Positions 29,269 through 43,105 of a stretch of DNA of 64,000 nucleotides are shown here, piece by piece (positions within the stretch are counted from its first letter, which is position 1; every line of letters starts with the position of its first letter). Both the position numbers and the translations under genes were made by a program. Below the pieces are notes generated by a model. The model did not search any database. It was not told the DNA's origin and saw nothing but the letters and a program-made list of their open reading frames with translations. This DNA comes from Stercorarius parasiticus (Eukaryota > Chordata > Aves > Charadriiformes > Stercorariidae), in contig VWZL01001369.1 in assembly GCA_013396915.1 (NCBI GenBank), positions 124,001 through 188,000 on the forward strand. Reading direction: 5' to 3'.

Positions 29269-32200
29269 AAAATCCAGTTTCAGTACATGAATGCGCCTGC
29301 TTCTACAATAATATTGACCATGGTAGTGATAAGCACGTAGAAGGTGCCCAGCCTTACTCTGAGCTCTCACAGAGACTTCCCTCACAAGAGGAGGAAGGTA
29401 GTTAGGAGGGAAAGTGATCTCTCTACTCACAAGCTGATAAAATATAGTAAAGGCAAACACGAAAAAAATATGGGACAGAGTAACAGCATTTTTATTTCCA
29501 TAAGGAAAGTAATTCCTAAGCAGATAAGATATTTTCTCCATGTACTAATGCATTTAGTGTCAGAGATGTGCAGTTATGATACAAGTCCCTTCTTTCACGT
29601 AACAGATACAAGAAAATGTAGGAGCTGGCTGTACTTTCTGTATAAAAATGATTGCCTAAGCCATTTTTGTGGTGTTGGTGCTGAGAAGCCAAGAACCAGT
29701 GGTAAAGAACAGATGGTATAGCCATTGTATGAAATATAGGCTTTATTCTTAAAAAAACCAAACCTGAATACCTAACTCAAATCCTAATTTAAGCTATGTG
29801 TGAATGGAACTTCTGAAGAATCTTCTCATCTGACAAAAAAGGTGGAATAAATTGAAAAAAAGTACTTGTAATTTTTAAAAGAGTTGTAAAAGGCAGTGAG
29901 GAACCACCGTCCCCTCTGTGTGTGTCCCAGGGGTTACCAAGAGACTGACTGCTGGTGGGTTGTCACTCTCGTCCTTGGCAGCCCTTGCTTCAGTCCCCAA
30001 AGTATAAAACAAAATAGCACAAAGTTTGTATATATCATGTTTCCAAGAATGGATGAAAAGTACTTTTCAGAGGATAATATAAAAGACAAAGAACGTCTAA
30101 TAAGTAAAACAAAGCAAAAATGGGAAAAAAACCAGTATGATGTAAAAAACAAAACAGAAAATTGAGCCATGGAAGTAATCCAAAATCTCTTTTTTTTTTA
30201 AAAGAAGGAAAAAAATGAGCAACAGTTTTAGTCCCAGCAACAAAATTCACGTGTGGACTTCAACATTTCCAGTGACTGCATTTTAAGATTAAAACAAAAC
30301 ATCTTGAATTCTAGCAGCCAACACTCTACATTCTCCTGCAATAATTAGAGCATCAGTAGCTGAATGGAGCAGAGCTTCTCTACACGCTACTGATGAAATC
30401 AGCCCTTGTAAGGGAAACACAAGTCTTTCAGATTTTGTCCGGGAAGAACAGACATTTTAAAATATTTTCAGTTAAAATGCACATATTGGAAATTAAGATA
30501 AATAAAATTTTTAAACTGTATTGTATGTCTTTTATATTTTAGAGGCTTCAGTTCATCTTTAAACTTGGAAAAAAATGCACTACTGCCAACTGTTTTTTGA
30601 GAGGAAAGTGATAGTTTAAAATCAGCTACTGTGTGAACTAACAGATACCTTTTCATAGCAGATATAAAGACAATGAAAGAATAGATTAAGAAGAAGGATG
30701 GGTGACTGACATTCTTCCAGCAAGAGGCAAATGCAAATAACTTCCAGTGCGGGCAACCCAAACTCATGGTATCCTGAGCAAAGGAAGCTCATGCAATACG
30801 TGAAGGAAAGAGAGACAGCAGTCAGCATATCTCCAAAAGTAAGAGGAAGTGGAAGCTCCAAGTAAATCACGTGGATCCCTTCACTTACACCTGCTTAGTC
30901 TCTACCTGTGCAATAAAGAATTCATATTAGTGCTCCTTAAAAGATGTACCTGTTGGTTTTCATACACACCAAGCTTCCTGTGTGTGCTACACACAAGCCT
31001 CCCGGGGGGGGGTTAAAAATATCAAATATAGTTTATGATTAATATTTTGTTTGATTGTTTTTGAAGTAATTGTTGTATATAATGAAATTCAATGAAGTAT
31101 ACATGAACCAATAGAAAAACAATAAGATTAGTTATAAAACAAGAAGAGATAACACAAGTTGGCCAGACTCCAGAATGAGACAATGAATTTTCCAAAGGGG
31201 AAAAAGAAGAAAAAAGGGAAAAAGTTAAAAACTGAAAAATAGCCATTAGATAATAAAACTTTTCTACAGGAAAAGAACAGCAGTTAGAGCCCCGCTCCAG
31301 TGAATTCTCATGCAAAAATTGCACTGATTGCAACAGACCAGACTTTCACTGAAGAGCCACTCCATGGAGTTGTCAGGAGTGATAGCAGGAGTGATGAAAC
31401 GAAGTGGCAAAATGACAGTGCCGGTGTTTTCTTTTTTTAGGATTTGAAAAATAAGCTGCTACTATATGACAGTTTATTTACACCTCAAATGACCTTTTTT
31501 TTAACTAAGGGTTTCCAACAATTGCCATTCGAAATGCAACTAATGTTGCCTCTAGTTTGATACAACTCCTTTTTTTCCCCTAGAAGACATTGAAAAATTA
31601 CTATTTTAAGGCTACTTCTAGAAAATTTCCCATGAGAAATATAGTGTACAGTGCACATTAGTGTGCAGAGTTGCTTCTTGTACCATCTGGAAAATTGCAC
31701 ATCATACCTTTGTGGGGAGTTTCAGACTTTTGACATTCAAAATTGATTATTTCAAAAGGAATGTTTACTTAGTAGAAACAAACTCGTAGCAAGCTAGTAC
31801 AGCCATAAGAAATACTAAATCAGGCTTTTATTATTAGGTAAACTCTCCTAACCTCTGTGACATAACTAATGTAGCACTCTAAATTGCATCTTTATCTTAA
31901 TGGATTTCGTAACCTGTTGTAACCTTAAACACAGAACAGTGTTCTGCTTTAAATTCTATTTGATCTAGTGTAAGAAAGGACGTTGTTTTTTCAGGCAAGA
32001 AGAGCGTTTTATACTCATGGGTATAGTTTTAACACCTTTTCCTCTAAAACACAGTAAGTTTCTGCAATGCAAAATATAGAAAAATAAAGGGCTACATCTT
32101 AGCCAATAGCTATATATCAGTGATTTTAATGGTGGCACACTGATTTACTGCAGCTGCGGATGTGACCCATAGCTTGCATTTGTTTACACAAATGTAGCTA

Positions 32201-33275
32201 AATATACAAAGACAACTGAATTCAAACTCATGAGTAAGAAGCTAAATAAATATATAAAATTAGTCAAGCAAACATGGTAAGTCATGTGTTCCTGTGAGAT
32301 TAGACAAGTGGTCAAGGTAATGAGATGTGCAAGGCAAAAATAAGTGTTTCACATAATTTGCAAAGTTATCTCATAATAACACAAACCTTGAAATGGTTCA
32401 TTGTCAACATAAAATGGGTTTCACAAAGAGAAGTAATAGAATATTGGTGTTTTTTAAGAGAAATCATAATTTCTTTTTCAAATTGTAAAATTATTTCCTT
32501 AGGAAGTAATTTACTTCAACAATTTTTATTTATTTTTTTTTAAAATAAAGCCAACCAAACAAATCAGAACAAGGAAATCAGTTCCCCAAGGCAGATCACT
32601 CCATGGATGAGTGCTGGCCGCACCAGCTTGTCCCAGCCTAAATGGGGATGTAATTTTGAATTTGAAAAAAAAAAAAAATAGTTAAATCTTGTGCGCTAAG
32701 ACATCAGGTATGGTAAAGAACTGACCTCCTTGCCTTGTGAAAAGCCATGCACTGGATCATGCAGCAATTTCCCCTCTCTGTGAGAAGAGTACATCTAGCG
32801 TGCTGGGGCACACACAACCCACATCCTTGCATCTTGGTTTTGGCATATCAGGATGTGCAATTGGGAAGGACAGATAGAACTTCTGCTACGAGCTTGGTAG
32901 AATCGCTGACCTTGGTTCAGGGCTGGTGGCTCCACTTGCCAGGTGCAGGCAGTCAGTGAACTGCATCTCAGGCTGCCCTGGTGCATCTGGCACGTGGAGT
33001 CACAGGATGGGAGAGACTGTAGTGGTGTGCTGTGTGCTGGGGAGCTTGCGGTAGGAAGGTATGTCCAGTGTATGAAATCAGACTAATCTGATTTCCTCCT
33101 CTGGTCAGGTGCAGGTGCAGTGAATCAAGACCACATGCATCTTTCAGTCATCGGAATTGCGCATTTTTTCCCTCCTCCAGGGGTAATTGTGTTACAGAAT
33201 TTCTGTCCTCTAAAACTCTGGGAACAACTCTTAACTTTTGAGGTCTAGGTGTTTCAAGACAAAGTAAAACTGAAG

Positions 33276-34189
33276 TGTGATCGAGTGTACCCTCAGCAAG
33301 TCTGCAGACGACACCAAGCTGAGTGGTGCAGTTGACACACCTGAGGGATGGGTTGCCATCCAAAGGGACCTGGACATGCTCAAGAAGTGGGCCCCTGTGA
33401 ACCTCATGAGGTTCAAACAAGGCCAAGTGCAAGGTCTCACACTTGGGTTGCGGTAACCCCCCGTATCAATACAGGCTGGAGAATGAAGGGATTCAGAGCT
33501 GCCCTCTGGAGAAGGATTTGAGGATACTGATGGATGAAAAGCTGGACATGAGCCAACAATGCGCATGTGCAGCCCAGAAAGCCAACTGTATCCTGGGCTG
33601 CATCAAAAGAAGTGTGGCCAGCAAGTCGAGGGAGGTGATTCTGCCCCTCTACTCTGCTCTGGTGAGACCCCACCTGGAGTACTGTGTCCAGCTCTGGAGT
33701 CCTCAGCAGGACATGGACCTGTTGGAGTGGGTTCAGGGGAGGGCGACAAAAACGATCAGAGGGATGGAACATCTCTCCTATGAGGACAGGCTGAGAGAGT
33801 TGAGGTTGTTCAGCCTGGAGAAGAGAAGGCTCCAGGGAGACCTTATTGTGGCCTTTCACTACTGAAAGCTGACAAGAAAGATGGGGACAAACTTTTTTAG
33901 CAGGGCCTGTTGTGATAGGACACGGGGTAATGGCTTTAAACTGAAGGAGGGTAGATTCGGACTAGATATAAGGAAGAAATCTTTTACGCTGAGGGTGGTG
34001 AAACACTGGCACAGGTTGCCCAGAGAGGTGGTAGATGTCCCATCAGTGGAAACATTCAAGGTCGGGTTGGCCAGGGCTCTGAGCAACCTGATATAGTTGA
34101 AGATGTCCCTGCTTATTGCAGGGGGGGTTGGACTAGATGACCTTTAAAGGTCCCTTCCAACCCAAACTATTCTATGATTCTGTGATTCT
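33276..34189 (+). mobile_element. CR1 LINE, 3' ~0.9 kb with decayed reverse-transcriptase C-terminus
   Basis: This is the longest CR1 here, in plus orientation. It starts in the reverse-transcriptase catalytic region: SADDTKLSGAV at about 33301, where intact CR1 elements have FADD, so the aromatic residue is lost. It then shows CR1 ORF2 hallmarks: [54 protein letters not shown], then DRTRGNGFKLKEGRF and HWHRLPREVVD. It reaches the ORF2 stop at 34094-34096 and the ATTCTATGATTCTGTGATTCT tail. The frame is broken by an extra A near 33415 and by an in-frame TGA at 33863-33865. The copy is 5'-truncated and inactive. Confidence 0.95.
33443..34096 (+). pseudogene. CR1 ORF2 remnant (C-terminus of reverse transcriptase), interrupted
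   Basis: A single frame carries the C-terminal part of the CR1 ORF2 polyprotein from [11 protein letters not shown] to the native stop after ALSNLI. It is interrupted only by a TGA at 33863-33865 between FHY and KLTRKMGTNFF. Coding upstream of 33443 continues in another frame because of a one-base insertion near 33415. It is a retrotransposon relic, not a host gene. Confidence 0.92.
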
Positions 34190-37100
34190 AAATGCAGTCT
34201 CAGTGGAACGACAATTCACCAGCAAAACACAGTATTACTAGAATTTAAGAATATATATTTTGACCAATAACGTACTGGTGGCAATCATTTTGTTTGCAGG
34301 CTTGCAAACAAAAAAGAGCTCATATTAAAGTACAATTTGGCACTTTCAGTGGAAAGTATAACGTTGGAGGAACATTTGTTAAACACCAGGCTCTTGGTTG
34401 CCATAGGAATAGTTTTCTAATGGAAACTGTTCAATGCTTGTGTTACAAAATTAGCCATACTCAGACTGATTCTTTAAATGCTAACTCTTTCAGATGCCAA
34501 TAAAGCTTGATATTGGTACTTTAAAGTTGATATAGCTTAGACAATGGGCAGCTTTGACTGTGAATAGATAAAGACCTAGGCTGTTTAAAGTCTTTGAGCT
34601 CTTCCTTGAGGACTAGGAGAAATAAACTCTGTCCCATCCCTTCATGATGAAGGAGAAAAATACCACAGCACAGTCTAGAAGAATACATACAGATCAAGAG
34701 TGGGAGAAGCACATAAAAAATGTCTGAAGACAAAAAGACAAGGCAGATTCCACTGACCAAAGAACTCTAATGTCTCTACATTTTACAGACCACAAACCTG
34801 ACTGGCACAGGCCTGCTTTTGAGAACATTGCTGAAGTTTAATAAATAGCATGTATATCAGGATCTAACATTTCTTTTAGCAATCCACACAGTGCACCACA
34901 ACTACTCTTGCCATCAAACAGGTTTTTAGATTTAACAGAAAGTCACAAGAGTGATTGGCAGAATATGACAATCATTAGAAAAGCAAATGGAAAGAAAAAT
35001 GACTCAGATTAATTTCCACCTATTCCAAAGAAACCCAAGACTATAGCTGGAAATGACGATCCCTTTCTTGAGTGCTGCATGTAGCTTGTTTAATAAACAT
35101 ATAAGGAGACAGCCAACAGGAAGCTCAGCTTGCCACTGAGGACTAATAAAATGCTTTGAACTACAGGCAATATGCACACCCCAATTACATACTGCAATAC
35201 TCACAATATTTGAGCAGCTCCACAATGCAGAAGCCAACTATTCTTGGCAAGCATCCTCATCATGCCTTCCAGCTCCCCATCATTCACATGTGGAGTAGTG
35301 CCACATCAAAAGAAACCAGTCATAAATTCTCTAAATCATTACAGATGAAGATCAAGTGGAAAAAATATTCAACCTTCTGGAGCACGTAAGATTTCAAATT
35401 AAGTAGCATTCATCTGCTCAGATGTGTTATCAGTATAGCTCTTTACAAGAAAGAACAGCAGCTAAAAATTCAGTTTAGATAAACTCATGATGCTTATCAG
35501 TCTAATAATGACTTTTTGTTATACTATAGAGCAAGAGACCAAGGCATTGGGAAATATGAATTACCTCAAATGAAAAAAATAAAATATCTAACTTCTTACA
35601 GACTTTCCTTGTACATTTCTATAGAAGCTGGTGTCAACTGGATTAATTACACACTCTGTAAAATATCACAAGACTCCAAATGAACTTGAAGTCCCTAGTG
35701 CTGCTTACTGTAGAACATTGCATTAAGGCCTAAATATCCATATGCCAACAGACAGAGAAGTACGCAGGGGAAAAATGAGTTACCCAAGTCTATAGTACAT
35801 ACCTCGTTTGTCCCCCAACCGTGACTAGAAAGCAGGTCTCTCAAATGCAGTCCAGGATTACATGTAGTAAATCACACTGCCCCAGAAGTGATCAAAAATA
35901 GTTCACAGGTACACTGTTATTTTCAAAATCTTCTCTTTTCCTCATAAAACAATAATCATTTGGGGGCACATTTAAACTTGCAGCTCTAGTTACATGAGAA
36001 TAATTTTAGGGCACGATTTGACTTGCAGCTCAAGTTAATATGGTAGTGACGACAAGCTCTCAGAGAAAATAAAAGACATATCTAACTCAAGTGTTCCATA
36101 ACACTGCACCACCAAGGGCTATGATATTTGAACGACAGTCTTCAACGTACCCAAAAGAGCAAAATGTTATGCTTGGGAAGGGAGCAAGTGTTCCATTTAT
36201 ATCTGCTGCAATAAATAAGAATATAAGAGCTTTCCAGTGGAGGCAGCTAGGGAATCAAGTTAAAGAATTAATATTTGCTTGCTTATCATAAGAAAAACTT
36301 TATTGTTAGGAAAACAGTTAAGAGGAAGAAAGAATGCCTGAAGGAAGAGAATGTGAGAAGAAATGCAATCTCTATAGCATTCAGAAGAATACGATATACT
36401 TGTTGGGTTGCCTGTGTGCTAACAAAGGCCACAACTTCGTGATACAAATACAATTAGTGGCTCACAATAGTCATCAGCCAGCACTCCTGCGTCAGGCATG
36501 AAAAAAAGCAAAGCTTGGGCAAAGAAAAGAAAGATGTTGGTGTCACATAGGTAATTTGAAAGGGGACTGTGCAATTAGCTCTGCCAAAAAATAAAACATT
36601 ACTAGGAAAGCAAGGACATCAAGATTATAAGCTTTCATCAATATAACCAACAGAACGTAAACCCTCAGATGCTTGTGTTACGCAGCCAAATGTGGCACAG
36701 AAGGTAGATGCTGAAAGAAAAGCATTCTTAAAGGATGCTTGTTCTCTGTTGTTCCATGGAGAAATTTAAAGTGCAAGAAAACAGTTGGTTTTCTTAGTTT
36801 TGTAATATTTTTTTAAGTTCTAAATTATCATTTCATGAGGAACAGATTAAATTTATTTCAGCAAAATTCCTAATGTTTGCTAACACATCTGGGTTTATAT
36901 TTAAATATAAAACTATACTTTTTATAAAATATCACTTAAGCAGGCATTGGCTGTTTGATGGGATAAGAGCACATGTGAACTGAACAGTGAAGCATGAGTG
37001 TAAAACCCAGGTGTTTCTTGGAACTGGGGAGTGTATTCAGCTAATCCACCACAAATCAAAGGCAGCTCCTACCAACTGAAACTGGTCCTGAATGAAATAA

Positions 37101-37811
37101 TGGGACAGTAAAAATTTTATTGTCCTGTTAGAAACACTGAAATGATTCAGTGCTCACACACACTAGGGCATAGCTAAAGGACATTCCATGGGACTGCTTA
37201 TTCATACTTCTAATGTTTTTGGAAAATTACAGACTGATGATACCCAAGAGAAAAAGGCTGCCATGGGGCAGCACAGAATCACTGTATTTGACATGACAAC
37301 TCCCACAGACGTCCACAGCAGTGGGGTATGTCCTCAGATCCTCACACTTGGTGGTGTGTGAGGCTGCGGTTAATCTTCCCGGACTCTCGAATTCAGTCAT
37401 AGTTTGTCTCCTACTTTAATACAAATGAGAGCAGTTTTGGTTTATTCATAATTTGAAATAAATCAGAAATCAGATTACTTCCATTTACTATTTCAGACAA
37501 CTAAATAATTCAGATAGTGTGTTTAACTGCAGTTTCTTTTTAGCATTAAACTGAAAGCACAGCTCTAACTGTTCCCAGGTTTAGGATTCTCTTACTATAT
37601 CTTTTTCCTGCTTTTTACACAGACCATTGGTTTATACTCTCTACACATAAACTACAAAGGATTTCACTACACTACTCTACTCTACAAATCCCCATTGAGA
37701 AGCACTGCACAATCTGTCCAGATTAGCACTTTTTGTCACTACAAACACAGCAGTGTAATGACACAAAAAGCTCTCTAACATGCATAAACATTCAGAACCA
37801 CTCACCCAAAT
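34190..37811 (-). other. PDE4D: PDE4D intron between two CR1 elements; no gene seen
   Basis: This is AT-rich sequence without recognised exons, repeats or RNA genes. The open frames are short and unremarkable. Confidence 0.6.
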
Positions 37812-37956
37812 TCATAGAATCATAGAATGTGTTGGGTTGGAAGGGACCTTTAAAGATCATCCAGTCCAACCCCCCTGCAGTCAGCAGGGACATCTTCAAC
37901 TAGATCAGATTGCTCAGAGCCTCATCAAGCCTGGCCTTGAATGTCGTCAGGGATGA
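37812..37956 (-). mobile_element. CR1 LINE fragment, minus orientation, 3' end only
   Basis: The block starts with TTCATAGAATCATAGAATG, the reverse complement of the CR1 tail. It continues through GGTTGGAAGGGACCTTTAAA, AGTCCAACCCCCCTGCAGTC and GCCTGGCCTTGAATGTCGTC before identity stops near 37956. It is a strongly 5'-truncated copy. The GGGACATCTTCAACTAGATC segment matches the complement of the element ending at 34189, so both belong to one subfamily, in opposite orientations about 3.6 kb apart. Confidence 0.93.
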
Positions 37957-40900
37957 GAATTCATGCCACTCACAGCAACAAAGTGTGCAAAGCCAGTCAG
38001 TGGTGGGACGCTGGCAAAGAATCAAGGTCTTGCCCCACACTGTCATTGAAAAATCTGATACCAGAAAGTGGTTTATGACTGTGCACCTGCACACATATAT
38101 TCCGAGTCTGCCCTGTCATGTCTTACTCAGTAGAGAAGCCTTCTTTACACAAACACTAATTACAAATCTCCATGAACATCCCTGAGACATCAGAGTAGTG
38201 TATGTCTGAGTTAACATTAATTTCTCCTTTGCCTCGACTAGAAATTTCCTTGTAAAAGGATTTTAACTTCCATTATTTAACCTTTCGTTTTATGAAAGAC
38301 TGAAATACAAATTCTCAAAGAAATACAAACTGTGCTTCAAGTTCTTGTTCTCTAATCACACCATGTGCAAATTAAGGCTTTCATGGAAGACTATATTGGC
38401 TTATTTATTTGTTAATTAATTCTCTCTATAATTAGAGAGAAACTATAGCACAAATACACTTTTGTGATTCCACGTGGTGCCTTCTTCACTCTGTGAAAGA
38501 TTCCTAAGAAAAACGGTGCATGCTGCAATATAATTAAAATTAAAAATCCCACAACAACTATTATGACACTAATGAGGTAAAGAATAATGTCAGCCAACAT
38601 CCTCTGGTAAGAAAGTTGAAAGAGTAAGGGAGAGGATATATATAATGTCAATAGACTTCAAAGAGAATGCCATGTTCAAATGTAAACAAATGTAAAGCAC
38701 TAGCAATAAAATTTAAATTAGTGGTTTGCAGTGATGTCATCTAGCAATCTGATGTCAGGCCCAATGAAAACAAGATACAGGCAGTGGAGTGAAGCACATT
38801 TGTCCAAAGTTCACAAGAAAGGACTGTGTTTTCCCCATACAACTAAATAAAAAAAAACCCCAAACAAATAAAAGCGACACCCAGGGCAGGATGCTTTTTA
38901 AAGTTTTAACAGCTATTAGTCTGTAAGTAGTGGTGTATTCAAATATTTCTTTTTTGTCTTCTTTGTCTATTGGAACTTGCTGACAGAAAGGGACATTTTT
39001 GTTACAGTTAACGTAGCCCCATGCACATAACATTAATGGAACAAGGAGATATTGATTTTATGTTTTCTTTTAGTTGCATTTTTAATATTCAGATAAAGAA
39101 CCTACAAAAAAATAAGGTTTTTATTATTCTATTACCACGTTTAATAGAAAGGTGACCTTTAAAAAACTCTCTATAGCAACCTTAGTGGACGCCTAACACT
39201 TTTTCATTGTTGAACATTTTCTGAGCTATTCAACTATCTTACTGAAAATACTTACAAAATCTGTATACTATGCTTTTATTTCATACCCTGTTTTGCTATT
39301 TTTTCTTTTATTGGAAATTATGCAATAACCGTGAACAATGTACTAGATATTCTAGTATTATATAACTATCAGAAGTCACAAGTAAAAATTAAATATGCAG
39401 TTTTTATTCTTTCAGTTTTCTTGAGTGAGCAAGGTGAGCAAGACTGAATGACTGCAGAGTCCTATTTGTTATTAATCTTTAAATGAAGTCATCAAAGAAC
39501 CTTAAGTTGTACAACTGGCTAACAATGGGGCAAGTGCTTTCTAATTTTCCTCAAGCTATTGCTGAAAAGATCATAGATATTAGTGTTTATATCGATTAAG
39601 TGTAACTCACTTCAGGCTTTAAAACTATTGCTTTTGCTTCTACTATTGTTAGCATTGATTTGCAGAACCTAATGGTTCAGGCTTGCATGGGCAAATCTGG
39701 AAAATAAATAGCTCCTGTAATAAACATGTGTTAACCTGTTCAGAGAACGTCTACAAGCATATAACTTGCCTACTTTGCCTTCCTTCTGTTGGTAGGAGAG
39801 CTGTAAAAATCAATGCCATTGCAGTAAAAGTAACGAGAGCATCATTAAGGTACAAAGAAACATGTTTATTAGATGCTATTTAGAAACAATTTCAGAGCTT
39901 GAGAACAAAGATGCCCAGCAGGTGCTGTGTGGCAGCAGGACCTGGCAAATGGAGGTACCAGCTGACATGACCTCAATGACGACTTCCATCAAGACAGGGA
40001 AAAAAGGGGCTGATGACTGGAAAGCTGGCTAAGCTCTCAAGAGAGAAGAAAAACAGAAAGCGGAAGAGCAGAAAAGCCGTAACTGGAAGTGTACCAGAGA
40101 GGTTTCTTCTGTCTTTACGATATGTGTCCAGACGACACAACACATGGAAAACTGCAGGAAAATACAGAAATAGATCTGAACTGTGCAGCTCATTCAGTCT
40201 CTGTATGTTCACATTATTCACGACACCTCTCTTCTGGCTACTTCTTTTCTAGTGTGCCAAAAATAAGCTATTTGCACTAGGTTTTAAGTACTTTAAAAGT
40301 TGCTTCCTCCCAACCTCCCAGTCCCATTCCTCATTCAGACTTGAGACATTATTTTCCCTCTCTAATCAGGTCACTATACTTTTAAATTGATACATTTGCA
40401 TTTCTCCTAGCCTGCTTTGACACATGCGGGATCTCATCTAAATGTTAGCAAAGCTGCCTCATCGTTTTCATTGACATTGTCCCGCAAATTCTCCATTGCT
40501 GTGACGCATCCAAAACCTTGCTAGAAATGAGACTGCTGCTCTGTCGGGTCCGTTGTTTCTCACATCAAATAATACTGTCAATATTTTTTTCCCCTTGTAA
40601 TCCATCACCTCATTCAATCCTTCTGAATCTACCAATCTCTAGCCTTCTGCCTTTGCATTATAAATAAAAGCCGCTTTGAGACAACAGACCACCAATTTAG
40701 TTTATCAATACAAGCCCTAGCTTAGGCCTGGTACAGTATTACTGACAATGAAACAACAATGGGCTGTTGACATTTTCCTTAAATTTGGGAATGTTTCGAT
40801 ATATGCATGATCTCTAATGCAGTAAATGAGACTCCTAGTTCTTGGTATTAAATCAGTGTTGGCAGTGCTCACGAAAATCAGAACGTAGACTCAAATCACC

Positions 40901-42948
40901 TTCACAAATACTGAAAAATCCTATTTTAAAAGTGTGTCATAAGCTGCAGCATCTTAATTCTTCTGATACTAAAATATTTACTGTTCTTCAGACTTCTGCC
41001 AGTATCAGTGAGTCCTTACCCTGCAAACTTTAATCCAATGACAAAAAACTGACAGCCTGGCGTCTTTAGTATTTTGACATGTTCACACAGAAGGTCCACC
41101 TGACCTCATTGCCTCTGTTACTGCCTTTGTATTTCTAATTGGGTAACAGAGGATATATATTCAGCAACCAGATTTAAAAATAAATCTTCTAGGACACTTT
41201 ATTAAATGTTAACCATGTTGTAGATTTAAAAATCTGCAGAGAATGGAATTGTTGGAGGAAACAATGTGCAGAAATTATATACTTGCTCATTATTTGCTGA
41301 AGTTGACTATATCAAGCATTTTTTTACAGGATTTTTTAAATAATATACAGATATTTCACTATAAATGTTAACTCTTTAAGAAAGACTAAGTGTTTTTCTA
41401 AGAGTCTGATTCTGAAATCAGCATTGTGCTATTGTCTTTCAAAACAGCATTGGTACCAGAGATGTTCCATCAAAAAAAAAAAAANGGACACTTGCAAGAG
41501 CCCCCAGTTGCAAGAAAGTTGCTCTGCAAACTTTCCTGAAGCAGAATGGCAACTGCTCCGTGCAGCAGCTCAGGCTGGAGCCAGCAGACCACCAAAGGCC
41601 ACGTGAAAGAACTTCAGTTTTCTGTAACCCTGACTGATGTTGGCTCACTAGCCCTGGGAAACACACTCGGGCCTCTGCTTCTGTGACTCACACCTTTATT
41701 ACAGTATATATTTCCTGGTTAAATTGATTAGGCTGTACCATACATACTACCTTGCGTATTAATAATGTATACTTAATCTGTAGCTTTATCACTGGGGTAC
41801 ATTTTATTACATGGAGTGATGTAAATACAACCGCTCCCATTCCTGGTAGCTCTTACACCTTCATGATATTCATAAAAATATATGCCTGCATTGTGATGTT
41901 TTGAGAAAATATATCAGAAATAGGAAAGATAAAATCCAAAAAGCAATTAATGCTACCTAATTCAATAACGCACAAACAACCCATGGTAAATATTGCGGAC
42001 CAAGGCAGAGTCCTTCTAGACTTATTTCAAGGACAGTTCAATTACAAGAAAACTGTTGTAACAACTAATATACATTGCAATAGTTCTGATACCGTCTAAT
42101 GATTTTGGAGGGTAAATGAAATCAGGCCGCGCACCAAATAAGGGAACACTGGTACTACCACTTGTCACGTCCTTAGCTGAGTTCTTTCACGGAGCCGAAC
42201 ATCTATGTGCAGGAAATTTGTCTTTAATGCATTTTAGGCAAATCCCTTTGGAGAAATACAGAAAGTATAACTGTACATTACCTCTTCTTTTTATACATAT
42301 CTGTCTTGTTTCCAAAAGATTTTAGGTATTACTGAGCAAAGAGGTATGATATTCACACAGTATCAGACATATGATGTATAGGGTTAAGCTGAAAAAAGCT
42401 ATACAGGTCAAGAGGAAAATGAAATAGGAGCTAAACAAGCTCAGAGTATTTTATAATGGGTCACGTGTCCTTATCAAGCAGGGGAATTCTGATCTGAGGG
42501 CAACCACTTCCTTCTGAGAAATTAGTTAAGAAGTGTTTCATTTAAGTGAATTCCTTTCCATATCCATGAGGGTACAGAAACTGAGTCGTCTTAAGGAACA
42601 TTCAGTTATAATCCAGTTATAAATTGTCACAGTTAAGATAGGCACAGATTGCTTCTTTTACCTATGTTTTCTAGGCTATCTCAGGGCGCGTCCACTTCTC
42701 ATTCTGAGAATGTGAGCTGTTTCACATGGGTAACACGTGGATTCTCCGAGGTCGCAGTGACACATCCAAAGTCAACAGAGGGAAAGGCACGTGGAGTTTA
42801 AGGATCCTCTAAGCAGATTGCTGACCTCGAGGCTTAGGAGGAAAGGCATTTTATCACGTATGTTATTGTTCTAGATATGTCACCTCTCTTCTGAGAGCCC
42901 GCCTCTGTGCGAGGGTGAGAGGGAATGCGTCCCGGGGGTCATCACCAG
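37957..42948 (-). other. PDE4D: PDE4D intron; no gene seen
   Basis: This is AT-rich sequence with no recognised exon. A single N at 41485 ends a run of A and is followed by about 200 bp of higher-GC sequence. The stretch from about 42660 to 42948 is also richer in CpG than its surroundings as it approaches the duplicated block. Confidence 0.6.
41485..41485. other. Single ambiguous base (N) in an A homopolymer
   Basis: One N follows a run of A (41472-41484) and precedes GGACACTTGC. It may be an unresolved homopolymer call or a contig join written as one N. Unlike the N at 44999, I see no duplicated flank here. Confidence 0.9.
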
Positions 42949-43105
42949 CAGGCACCCCTTTCAGATGTTTGTTCTGAAGATCTACCAGTCTTTTTATCTT
43001 AAGCTTTATCTACCTTTTTTATTTTAAGCCTGGTTTAACTACGCACATCTAACTACCTAAAGCGCCTTCCATTCAGCACACAAAAAAGTCTACTTATGTT
43101 ATTGT

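Larger units (their letters stand above)
22058..33275 (-). other. PDE4D: PDE4D intron; AT-rich, no exon recognised
   Basis: No exon or RNA gene is recognised in this 11-kb stretch. It holds a TA-rich microsatellite (27765-27793), a long polypyrimidine tract (29221-29268) and many short A/T runs. About 32740-33130, just before the next CR1, is more GC-rich than its surroundings and does not match a repeat I know. The open frames (up to 125 codons at 29344-29721) look random. Confidence 0.6.

Noticed and set aside
33437..33859. 140-codon minus-strand frame at 33.4-33.9 kb
   Set aside because: It is the antisense shadow of the CR1 ORF2 remnant on the plus strand.
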